In this document: positions 41,510 through 47,776 of the stretch, piece by piece
Numbering within the stretch: the stretch's first letter is position 1
How the letters are laid out: each line of letters opens with the position of its first letter
Assembly: GCF_000745975.1 (NCBI RefSeq)
Contig: NZ_JQKJ01000029.1
Span: 1 to 47,776, forward strand
Reading direction: 5' to 3'
DNA length: 47,776 bases
DNA from: Desulfobacter vibrioformis DSM 8776
Lineage (GTDB): Bacteria > Desulfobacterota > Desulfobacteria > Desulfobacterales > Desulfobacteraceae
Made by a program: the position numbers and the translations under genes
The notes under the pieces: generated by a model
Seen by the model: the letters and a program-made list of their open reading frames with translations, nothing else
Told to the model about the DNA's origin: nothing
Databases searched by the model: none

Positions 41510-42406
41510 CTAGTTTCGTGGATGGGCTTTATCGTACACCGTCATTAGGCGATCCATGCTCACATGAGTGTACACCTGGGTGGTAGACAGGCTGGCATGG
41601 CCCAATATTTCCTGAATACCTCGAAGATCTGCACCGGAATCCAACATATGGGTGGCAAAGGTATGCCGTAAGGTGTGGGGTGATATTTTTAAGCCTAACC
41701 CGCATTCCAAGACCACCTTATCCAGAATACGTCGAATGGACCGCCTGCCAAGCCTTCCAAAATTTTTATTTAAAAATACGGCAGAATAATTTTTCTCAAG
41801 ATCAGCCCGGTAGGTTTGGATGGCATCAAGGGCACTTTTGCCCACTGGTATAATGCGCGTTTTGTTTCCCTTGCCCAGTACCCGGATCAGTTCGGCATTA
41901 AAATCAATATCCTGGATATTGAGCATGTGAAGTTCACCTATCCGCATGCCCGTGGAATAAAAGGTCTCAAACATGGCAAGATTGCGTTTGTCCATCCAGG
42001 TATCTCTTTTCATGGTGTCCAACAGCCTTAAAATATCATCAATTTCCATGGCTTTGGGAAGGGCTTTCTCAATTTTTGGAAAAGGGATGGCATCAGCAGG
42101 ATTTAGCGTGATCAGCTCTGATCTGACCAGGTAATTAAAAAAAGATTTTAATGCGGATAGACGCCTTGAAAGGGTTTTTTTACTTTTTTTCAAAGCAGTC
42201 TGGGCGGCAAGATATCTGCGCACGATCATCTTGTCTACCTGTTGGGCCGTTTTTTCAAAGGCCTGTTGCCAGTTTTCATCCCGGTAGTTGCAAGTCTCCA
42301 GATAAAAAAGGATAAAGCTTCTTATATCCGTAAAATAGGCACGAAGTGTATGAGCAGAATACCCTTTTTCAGCTTCCAGAATAATCAGATAGTCATCAAG
42401 AATCAT
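41510..42406 (-). CDS. xerC: XerC/XerD-type tyrosine recombinase
   Basis: A 298-residue full-length recombinase. The N-terminal core-binding domain (AEKGYSAHTLRAYFTDIRSF) leads to the catalytic domain with Arg in STGMRIGELHML, Lys in [24 protein letters not shown] (His and Arg), [10 protein letters not shown] and nucleophile Tyr in QVYTHVSMDRL. This is the standard XerC/D set of chromosome-dimer resolution. It lies next to a filamentous prophage, a class that often uses host XerCD, and its end is duplicated in inverted orientation at 36828. Symbol by family; C versus D not proven. Confidence 0.88.
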   Translation of the reverse strand: MILDDYLIILEAEKGYSAHTLRAYFTDIRSFILFYLETCNYRDENWQQAFEKTAQQVDKMIVRRYLAAQTALKKSKKTLSRRLSALKSFFNYLVRSELITLNPADAIPFPKIEKALPKAMEIDDILRLLDTMKRDTWMDKRNLAMFETFYSTGMRIGELHMLNIQDIDFNAELIRVLGKGNKTRIIPVGKSALDAIQTYRADLEKNYSAVFLNKNFGRLGRRSIRRILDKVVLECGLGLKISPHTLRHTFATHMLDSGADLRGIQEILGHASLSTTQVYTHVSMDRLMTVYDKAHPRN

Positions 42407-42536
42407 AACGGTCTATTCCTGCGCAAGTCTTATGTTTCAGAGCAAAGTGTTCACAAACGCCGGAGGTTGGTGGTATGTGGATGACCGGGAGCCCGGTGAC
42501 ATTAAAGGAAACATAATCAAAACCCGGAAAAAAACA

Positions 42537-42920
42537 CTATTCGTTTTGCTTATAACCATAATTATAAGTTCTAATGCCTTTAACGGGCGTTTCCTGGTCA
42601 AGAGTCTTGACAATTCCCTGTCGTTCCATTTCATTAATCATCTCTACGGATTGTTTGTAAATAATTCCCAGTTTCCTGGATAATTCGGAAACTGAGGCAT
42701 AACCACGATTCTTGACTATATTCACGGCTCTTAAATAATCCCGACCATTAAATTGTTGATAGCTGAACAATTTAGAAACACTATCAAACTTTAATTGGAT
42801 ATCTACAAATCTTTCCCTGTCATCATGGCTGAAATTCGGGGAGTCTTCATCAACTGACGTTTCAATAGTCTTTAAAGCTACATAAAGAACCTCCAAAAGT
42901 TCAGTGATTTCAGATTCCAT
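42537..42920 (-). CDS. Free-standing FtsK-gamma-like winged-helix protein
   Basis: A 127-residue protein. The first 60 residues are helical (ESEITELLEVLYVALKTIET). Residues about 65-110 (YLRAVNIVKNRGYASVSELS, then RKLGIIYKQSVEMINEMERQ, then GIVKT) have the pattern of the FtsK gamma domain, the winged helix that binds KOPS and activates XerD (A-V..V....ASVS..QR...I.Y..A...I..ME..GIV). No FtsK motor is present. It lies just upstream of xerC on the same strand. A partial copy is at 38218. Confidence 0.6.
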   Translation of the reverse strand: MESEITELLEVLYVALKTIETSVDEDSPNFSHDDRERFVDIQLKFDSVSKLFSYQQFNGRDYLRAVNIVKNRGYASVSELSRKLGIIYKQSVEMINEMERQGIVKTLDQETPVKGIRTYNYGYKQNE

Positions 42921-43427
42921 CGTAAAAAATATGTAACGTCTAAATAAAAAAATATAGTTAAATCAATACACTGCAAAGCATTAAAGCCATGTAAACACCC
43001 CATACAGCAGAATTCATACCAAATAGTAATAATTCAAGTTTTTATGCTTTTATGCCAAGGTGTCATCGGTCCCAAACACCTATAAATAAGCTGTTTCAAT
43101 AGAACTAAACAATTTAGCATAAATAAAAATCAATATTTATAACGACTTGTTATGAAGTTACAAAAATTTCACCCAAGACTAATTATTTCACTCATCACAA
43201 TCCATACATAGGTTTTTAAACAGCAAGCGATGCTTGTTTCCATAAAATCCTTCAAAATGAAACCGACCAAAAAAATTTTTAGCACAAGAGGTGGTGGTTA
43301 AAAATACAAGCATAGAAGCTACTCCTCAGACACTAAATAATGGCAACAAAAGGCTTCTCATGGGGTGATCTATTATGATCGGTCTTATGTTGATACGCAA
43401 ATGTTTTTTAGGAATTTTAGCTTGTTA

Positions 43428-43471
43428 CGTTGAACAAAGTGAATAAGTTTCCGTTGAGCAGAGCGAATAAG
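43428..43471. repeat. Tandem repeat pair, iteron-like
   Basis: CGTTGAACAAAGTGAATAAG (43428-43447) and CGTTGAGCAGAGCGAATAAG (43452-43471) match at 17 of 20 positions with a 24-bp period. The second copy touches the large hairpin. Such a pair next to a hairpin fits a replication-initiator or packaging site of a small single-stranded phage. Confidence 0.55.
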
Positions 43472-43526
43472 GCAGGACGCAAAGTAGACCCCTTTGAAAA
43501 AGTGGGCCTACTTTGCATGTCCTGCC
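43471..43526. repeat. Large hairpin, possible phage origin or packaging signal
   Basis: GGCAGGACGCAAAGTAGACC (43471-43490) pairs with the segment 43504-43526, which ends TTTGCATGTCCTGCC. The stem has about 20 pairs, a 2-nt bulge and one mismatch, with a loop of about 12 nt. A long imperfect stem in an intergenic region is typical of inovirus origins, packaging signals and XerCD attP hairpins. No T-tract follows. Confidence 0.55.
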
Positions 43527-43548
43527 CCCCTACCCTCATATAATAATC

Positions 43549-43578
43549 TTAATTTTCATTTATTTTTGTTAATTTTCA
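43549..43578. repeat. Direct repeat TTAATTTTCA
   Basis: TTAATTTTCA occurs at 43549-43558 and 43569-43578, exactly 20 bp apart, nearly two helical turns. Placement between the hairpin and the first phage gene suggests a regulator binding site. Confidence 0.4.
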
Positions 43579-43749
43579 GGTAGTTAAAGAAAACTAAAGT
43601 TTATTTAAGAGAAATAAACAGAAATAACGATTTTTAAATATTTATTAATTGAAATAATCGTGACTGGCGATTTTTGAGTGGTGAGGTCAAGTTCCCCAAA
43701 ACTGGATAACCCCTATTTCCTGAATTTTATTATAATAATTAAATATTTC

Positions 43750-43778
43750 TTGACATATGAATATCAATGTTATTATTT
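43750..43778 (+). promoter_or_regulatory. Possible promoter for the phage genes
   Basis: TTGACA (43750-43755), 17 nt, TTATTT (43773-43778). The -35 is consensus, the -10 weak. It lies so close to the first reading frame that the true start of that gene may be further in. Confidence 0.4.
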
Positions 43779-43783
43779 AAAAA

Positions 43784-44050
43784 TTGAATGGATTCCTTTC
43801 TTATCTTTCCGTTCTTCTCCGCGAGTTTACCTCATATATATTATCAGACCTTACCGGTGAAGAAATCTGTCAGCAGGAAGATACTGAAAAATTCGAAATC
43901 GTCGGCATCATAGACAAACCCACCTGGCAAATCATCATCAAACATAAACTCAGGGGTTTTGTTCTGGCTATGGCAAAAGAGCTGGATGTAAAAACCCCTG
44001 CACAATTTGAAGAACTCATGTCGATTGTCAAAGCATTTGACAGTCGCTGA
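43784..44050 (+). CDS. Small prophage protein of unknown function
   Basis: 88 residues if the TTG at 43784 is used; no ATG start with an RBS exists before the conserved-looking part (EKFEIVGIIDKPTWQIIIKH). The stop lies 23 bp before the next phage gene. Helical C-terminus (ELDVKTPAQFEELMSIVKAF). No family recognised. Confidence 0.45.
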   Translation: MNGFLSYLSVLLREFTSYILSDLTGEEICQQEDTEKFEIVGIIDKPTWQIIIKHKLRGFVLAMAKELDVKTPAQFEELMSIVKAFDSR

Positions 44051-44073
44051 AACCTAACCATTAAGGAGGTTTT

Positions 44074-44241
44074 ATGGCTAAGGCAAATCGAATTAAAGCC
44101 TTAAGAAAAAAAGAAGCCAGTCGCCAAAAGACTGATTTTTTAAAATTCATTAACCAAGATGAACCCCATTTTTTTATTGCCACAGTACCCGGTTTAGGAT
44201 CTGTGTGTTTAGAAACCACAAACAAAAGGAGAGTTGCGTAA
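44074..44241 (+). CDS. Small basic prophage protein
   Basis: A 55-residue protein with strong RBS AAGGAGG. Begins MAKANRIKALRKKEASRQK, then DFLKFINQDEPHFFIATVPG. Basic N-terminus suggests nucleic-acid binding. The stop overlaps the next start (TAATG), so they are translationally coupled. No transmembrane part, so it is not the major coat protein. Family unknown. Confidence 0.6.
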   Translation: MAKANRIKALRKKEASRQKTDFLKFINQDEPHFFIATVPGLGSVCLETTNKRRVA

Positions 44242-44636
44242 TGGCTGAATTAATTGCCCATCTTACTGGTATAATCACTTCGGCAAGTTCGGAAGATCCG
44301 GCTCAAGACTTAAAATTGTCAGATCCTGAAAGATGGGTTGATCTGAAAAAGAAGGATAACCTCCCTGCCCCGTTTTATCATTATTCTGTTGATCAGCACA
44401 CCGGTGATGGCCAGCCCTTGCAGTTCAAAGTCAAAGATTATGACACAAGTAAGCCCATGCTGCCCCCCTTTACGAACTTTGACGAACAATGCGTCATTAA
44501 ATCCTGGGCATTCAAAGATGGCCGTAATGGGCTTAGTGTCAAGCCAACCGATAAAACGGTCAAAAAAGTTACCATGTCTTTTGAGGATGATATTCCCCTC
44601 GGCCAGGAGTCTAAACCCATTAAAAAGGCTAGCTGA
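44241..44636 (+). CDS. Prophage protein, possible single-strand DNA-binding
   Basis: 131 residues, RBS AAAAGGAG. Reads AELIAHLTGIITSASSEDPA, then FYHYSVDQHTGDGQPLQFKV and a Lys-rich end. Position and size fit the ssDNA-binding gene V-type protein of filamentous phages, but I see no diagnostic motif. Downstream of a coupled start with the 55-residue gene. Confidence 0.5.
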   Translation: MAELIAHLTGIITSASSEDPAQDLKLSDPERWVDLKKKDNLPAPFYHYSVDQHTGDGQPLQFKVKDYDTSKPMLPPFTNFDEQCVIKSWAFKDGRNGLSVKPTDKTVKKVTMSFEDDIPLGQESKPIKKAS

Positions 44637-44652
44637 TCATGGAATTGTTTTC

Positions 44653-44835
44653 ATGAAAATTTTAGTTGCATGTGAATATTCCGGACGGGTCCGGGATGCG
44701 TTTTTGAAAAAAGGTCATGACGTCATGTCCTGCGACCCGGAATCTCGGAGCAATGTTTCTAATCAATACTGTTTTGGTTGCGCTAAAAAACGCCCATGCA
44801 AAGTGACGGGAACTTATTTCTATGGCGGCGTTTAG
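44653..44835 (+). CDS. Stub of a DNA-methyltransferase-like protein with half zinc finger
   Basis: 60 residues. The first 29 (MKILVACEYSGRVRDAFLKK then GHDVMSCDP) match the SAM-binding start of phage cytosine-methyltransferase-like proteins. The rest is unrelated: NQYCFGCAKKRPCKVTG. It ends in TAG, but the frame stays open for 23 more codons to TAA 44905-44907 and encodes YDIYACQYCRAGMTKRKK, giving a second CxxC. So it may be a broken gene or a read-through product. Confidence 0.5.
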   Translation: MKILVACEYSGRVRDAFLKKGHDVMSCDPESRSNVSNQYCFGCAKKRPCKVTGTYFYGGV

Positions 44836-44956
44836 TATGACATATACGCATGCCAGTATTGCAGGGCCGGTATGACAAAAAGGAAAAAGCGTGGATTGCC
44901 ATGCTAATTGAAAAGGCCGAAATTGGCAGGATCAATTGCAGCTTTTGGGGTTTGAG

Positions 44957-46336
44957 ATGAAACAATTATTATATTTTTTGATCGGTGTCCTGATATCAGC
45001 CTGCTTAATGATTCCTTATGCCAAAGCTGATTGTGTGGATGTAGCTTCCGGGCTTAGTAGTTCTGATCAGATTGTCGGTCATTCAGAAACTTCGAGTGAG
45101 GCTTCTGCTTTAGCGGAGAGTGCTCGCCAGAGTGGAGCCGGATCTGATGCTATAGGTACATGTTCTTCTGGTGAACCTGGTTGGTGGGATACTGCTTATC
45201 AGAGTATAACAGTTAATGGAGTAACGTTAGTTTGTATGCGCAATAAATATGGTTGCTGGGATGTCTCAGGTGTCCCCGTGCTATGGGGTCCATGGTATTG
45301 TGCCTCTTATGGCACTCAAACTGCTTGTATAATTGGTGATACCGATGGTGACGGTATTCCCAATGAATATGATGCTTACCCCGATGATCCTAATCCCTAT
45401 CAATTTCGCATTATGTCTCGCTGGTATGATTCCTCAAACAATTGTGTTGGTTATGCAATTGTCACTTCTAACGGTGACTATATTTTTATGTCTGATTTGA
45501 CTCTATCTGAATTAGATGCCGGTCTTGCTGCTGGAACTTATACATCTCAATACGTCAATAGCCAGATCTGGCAAGATTCATCTGATATGAACGGTGACAG
45601 TGGTGCCGGTGCCGATAGTTCACCTTCAGGCACTTTAAATACGCCTTTAACTTCCACTAAAGCCGGTGATTTGATAACAGGCTCACAGGAAGGTGTTACC
45701 AGCGGAACTCCAACAACAAGTGCAACTCCTGGTTCTGGAACTTCTAATTCTGAAGGCTCCACAACAGGTGACAGCGATAGTACTTCTCTTGGCAAAATTG
45801 TGGGGAACACTGACGCCACAAATCAAAATTTAAAAAATATTTCTGAGTCTCTTGGTATCGCAAATAATCTACTCGCAAAGATAAACTCTAAGTCCGGTAC
45901 CGGTACCGGTACCGGTACTTTGCCTTCGGGTTCTGGACCTGATTTGACCGCCGATGAAATCGGTGATGCTGTTGAAGATAGCCTCATAGATCCCACCCAA
46001 ACGATTGATACTACCATTACAGACAACATTCTTGACTTGGACGAAACAGAGACTTTAACTGCAATCAAGACCAAGTATTCAGATCGGTATGATCTTTTCA
46101 TTGATACGCTGAAAGAGTCTGATTTGTTTACCTTGCCCTTTTCTATTTTTACCGGTCCTTCCGGGTCCGGTTCATCCATTCAAACCGTTGAAATAGGTGC
46201 CTGGGGTCAATCTTCAACTCAAACCGCAACCATTAATTTTTCCCAGTACGATAATGTCTGGGACATCCTGAGCGCTGTCCTGCTCATGCTCACAAGCTTT
46301 GCATGTTTCAAAATTCTGGTTCTTAAAAAGGCGTAA
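44957..46336 (+). CDS. pIII/TspB-like adsorption protein
   Basis: A 459-residue surface protein. Signal peptide (YFLIGVLISACLMIPYAKA) at ATG 44957; an upstream TTG (44936) is less likely. Cys-rich N-terminal domain, one thrombospondin-type-3 Ca-binding loop (DTDGDGIPNEYDAYPDDPNP), a Gly/Ser/Thr linker with GTGTGTG from four CCGGTA repeats (45894-45917), and a C-terminal transmembrane helix (ILSAVLLMLTSFACFKILVL). This matches minor attachment proteins of inoviruses that anchor in the membrane during assembly. Confidence 0.75.
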   Translation: MKQLLYFLIGVLISACLMIPYAKADCVDVASGLSSSDQIVGHSETSSEASALAESARQSGAGSDAIGTCSSGEPGWWDTAYQSITVNGVTLVCMRNKYGCWDVSGVPVLWGPWYCASYGTQTACIIGDTDGDGIPNEYDAYPDDPNPYQFRIMSRWYDSSNNCVGYAIVTSNGDYIFMSDLTLSELDAGLAAGTYTSQYVNSQIWQDSSDMNGDSGAGADSSPSGTLNTPLTSTKAGDLITGSQEGVTSGTPTTSATPGSGTSNSEGSTTGDSDSTSLGKIVGNTDATNQNLKNISESLGIANNLLAKINSKSGTGTGTGTLPSGSGPDLTADEIGDAVEDSLIDPTQTIDTTITDNILDLDETETLTAIKTKYSDRYDLFIDTLKESDLFTLPFSIFTGPSGSGSSIQTVEIGAWGQSSTQTATINFSQYDNVWDILSAVLLMLTSFACFKILVLKKA

Positions 46337-46338
46337 CC

Positions 46339-46665
46339 ATGATCAATAAAATAATAGATTTCTGCACCAATTTTTTTGAGATGATCATTGATGTTTTCAA
46401 GTGGGTGCTTGAAAGCATTCTGTATATTTTATCTGAAATCGGTTTCACCCTCCTGGATATTGTTTTTACCGTCATCGAATCCATTGTCACTGCCGTTGAC
46501 TTAAGCTCCGTTACCCAATCATTCGGCAATTGGAATATTTTGCCGGATCAAATCGTTTACATTTTATACAAGCTTGATACCCCGTTATTGCTTGGCATGC
46601 TCGGCGCTGCCTGCCTTATACGGCTGACTTTAAACCTGATACCGGCAGCATTCACAAGGATCTGA
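46339..46665 (+). CDS. DUF2523-type minor coat protein (pVI-like)
   Basis: A 108-residue membrane protein with two to three helices (FFEMIIDVFKWVLESILYIL, ILSEIGFTLLDIVFTVIESI and a C-terminal LLLGMLGAACLIRLTLNLI). DUF2523 proteins sit between pIII and Zot in inoviruses and are thought to be the pVI counterpart. It starts 2 nt after the preceding gene's stop. Confidence 0.75.
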   Translation: MINKIIDFCTNFFEMIIDVFKWVLESILYILSEIGFTLLDIVFTVIESIVTAVDLSSVTQSFGNWNILPDQIVYILYKLDTPLLLGMLGAACLIRLTLNLIPAAFTRI

Positions 46666-46666
46666 G

Positions 46667-47596
46667 ATGATTTCATGTTATGAAGGGCTTCCCGGTGCCG
46701 GTAAAACTTATGATGCTATGCGTAAACTTCTGGACAACCTGTCCCAGGGCAGACGCATTTTGACAAACATTTCCGGCCCTGATCAGGAAGAAAAACAGGA
46801 AATCATAAAACATTTTCTGAATCTTGATGATAGTCAACTCAAAAATAATCTTGTTGTTCTCCAGGATCATCAGGTCATTGAATTTTGGGATTATACAAAC
46901 CCCGGCGATTTAATTATTATTGATGAGGTCCAGAATTTTTTTAATTCCAGGGATTTTCAATCTAAAGCGAATAGAGCATTCGGGAAATGGGCCAGCGAAC
47001 ACCGTCATATGGGCGTTGATCTTATCCTTATCACCCAAAACGTTGAACGCATCGAAAGTTCCGTAAGATCCTTGATTGAATTCACCTATCGATACAAAAA
47101 ACTGAATATGTTCGGCAATCTGGTCAAGAAAAAATACATCCGTTTTTGCTATTACGGCCCTACCCTTGACCAAATCGGCCAGAAAACATGCTCCTATGAT
47201 CCCAAAATATTCAAATGCTATAAAAGTTTTTTTAAAGACGGGACCAAAGAAATTGGCATAGAGAGCCCCGTTAATATTTTAAAACATCCCATATTCTATG
47301 TAATTCCCTGCTGTCTTGTTGTGTTTATTTATTTTTTAAGCCAGTCAAGTTTATTGAGTGGTGATCTTTTCGGAACCAAGGCAAGTGCAGAAGTTCTTGA
47401 GAGAAAAAAGCAAGAATCTTTAACCACTCAGGCCGAAGGCCGTCAGCCTGGTATTCCGGCTCATCAGCCGGAAAATTTCCGGCATGATGAGCCGGTCCAG
47501 GCTGACCCATTAGCGGATTACTTACTTGTGGGCATTATTAATTCAAAAAGAATTTTGAAATCAAAAATTAACGGCTCTATCCTGGTGATCCAATGA
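46667..47596 (+). CDS. Zot-domain assembly ATPase (pI-like)
   Basis: A 309-residue protein. Walker A YEGLPGAGKTYDAMRKL (residues 5-20), Walker B LIIIDEVQNFFN and sensor motif LILITQNVERIE define the Zot/pI NTPase. One transmembrane helix (FYVIPCCLVVFIYFL, near 205-220) follows, then a periplasmic tail. It drives extrusion of the virion through the secretin. Overlaps the next gene by ATGA. Confidence 0.9.
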   Translation: MISCYEGLPGAGKTYDAMRKLLDNLSQGRRILTNISGPDQEEKQEIIKHFLNLDDSQLKNNLVVLQDHQVIEFWDYTNPGDLIIIDEVQNFFNSRDFQSKANRAFGKWASEHRHMGVDLILITQNVERIESSVRSLIEFTYRYKKLNMFGNLVKKKYIRFCYYGPTLDQIGQKTCSYDPKIFKCYKSFFKDGTKEIGIESPVNILKHPIFYVIPCCLVVFIYFLSQSSLLSGDLFGTKASAEVLERKKQESLTTQAEGRQPGIPAHQPENFRHDEPVQADPLADYLLVGIINSKRILKSKINGSILVIQ

Positions 47597-47776
47597 AATA
47601 TTTCCACTTGATTTTATTATTAATTATCTGTGCAGGATGTTCAGCACCATCATTCAAAGTTCCTGTTTACAATGAACATAAACCTTTAGATCTCCATCGC
47701 AGCAAAACCAGCATACGCAATGTTGTTGTTAAGGATTTTATTAAATTTGATGATGATTTGGACAAAATACCGGATG
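47593..47776 (+). CDS. Start of a lipoprotein, likely pIV-type secretin
   Basis: 61 residues visible. Signal peptide ending IICAGCSAPS, a lipobox with an unusual Cys at -3. The text after it (FKVPVYNEHKPLDLHRSKTS, then DFIKFDDDLDK) has no diagnostic motif yet. Position directly after Zot is where filamentous phages or their hosts place the secretin. The rest is outside the window. Confidence 0.55.
   Translation, partial: MKYFHLILLLIICAGCSAPSFKVPVYNEHKPLDLHRSKTSIRNVVVKDFIKFDDDLDKIPD

Larger units (their letters stand above)
42921..43783. other. Long gene-free region at the prophage left end
   Basis: About 860 bp, AT-rich, with no convincing gene. It holds the tandem 24-bp repeat, the large hairpin and the direct repeats listed separately, plus a small stem (CAAGC-GAT-GCTTG, about 43223-43235) and a GGTGT...ACACC stem near 43059-43080. 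It probably includes the attachment site and replication origin of the prophage. Confidence 0.5.
43428..47776 (+). mobile_element. Filamentous (inovirus-type) prophage, cut by window edge
   Basis: The gene order small early genes, pIII-like adsorption protein, DUF2523/pVI-like protein, Zot/pI ATPase, then a lipoprotein in the place of pIV secretin is that of inoviruses. Left boundary is estimated from the repeats; a replication initiator and major coat gene were not found inside the window. Confidence 0.75.

Noticed and set aside
43217-43239. Small hairpin as a terminator
   Set aside because: No T-run follows on either strand and no gene ends next to it.
43364-43395. dif-like sequence (TTATGTTGATA arm) as the phage attachment site
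   Set aside because: Only one arm resembles the XerD half-site (8 of 11 bases) and the XerC half does not match, so I would not call a dif site.

Overview
The window looks like an accessory-rich stretch of chromosome from an anaerobic, sulfate-reducing-type deltaproteobacterium (Desulfobacteraceae-like). This is inferred from gene content: FmdE-family proteins, DGC zinc-binding protein, many thiol and redox proteins, sigma-54 enhancer-dependent regulation, ACR3/ArsC arsenic resistance and Slam-type secretion. No rRNA, tRNA or CRISPR array was seen.

Layout. (1) 1-4.9 kb: the end of an IS4-family transposase, then a two-gene type XI (Slam) secretion locus: a 980-residue coiled-coil cargo ending in a TbpB-like barrel, and its TPR plus outer-membrane barrel exporter. 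(2) 4.9-10.8 kb: an insertion sequence with a DUF6399-type transposase and recognisable inverted repeats, a ribbon-helix-helix/coiled-coil DNA-binding protein, a hipBA toxin-antitoxin pair, and a minimal tyrosine recombinase next to a symmetric site that resembles a recombinase core. (3) 11.4-20.9 kb: a long run of minus-strand genes starting with an ArsR repressor and a good sigma-70 promoter: DUF4405 membrane protein, ArsP-like permease, small thioredoxin, DGC protein, periplasmic thioredoxin, CcdA-like protein, Crp/Fnr regulator, two FmdE proteins, two rhodaneses, a CDF-MauE fusion transporter and a TauE/SafE exporter. It reads as a thiol/sulfur/metal handling island. (4) 21.0-36.7 kb: envelope and metal stress genes: lgt and DUF1573; a ZraP-ZraS-ZraR-like operon; arsR-arsC-acr3; a decayed FecCD/ATPase transporter; and a plus-strand Spy-like, TPR, TolC, membrane-fusion and RND efflux operon. 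Three of these transcription units carry sigma-54 -24/-12 promoters, and two share an upstream palindrome CGACA-N4-TGTCG, so the ZraR-like activator probably controls them as one regulon. (5) 36.8-42.9 kb: an island between inverted copies of a xerC gene end: an AbiEii-like toxin with a small partner, YwbE, an AlbA/schlafen protein, a 185-bp MITE-like element, a restriction-enzyme stub, full xerC, and a free-standing FtsK-gamma-like winged-helix protein with a partial second copy. (6) 43.4 kb to the right edge: a filamentous (inovirus-type) prophage with small early genes, a pIII/TspB-like adsorption protein, a DUF2523 pVI-like protein, a Zot/pI assembly ATPase and the start of a lipoprotein that may be the pIV secretin. 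The window edge cuts it.

All functional names come from reading translated sequence and recognising families. No search was run, so family labels are strong for conserved enzymes and transporters and weak for the small phage and island genes.
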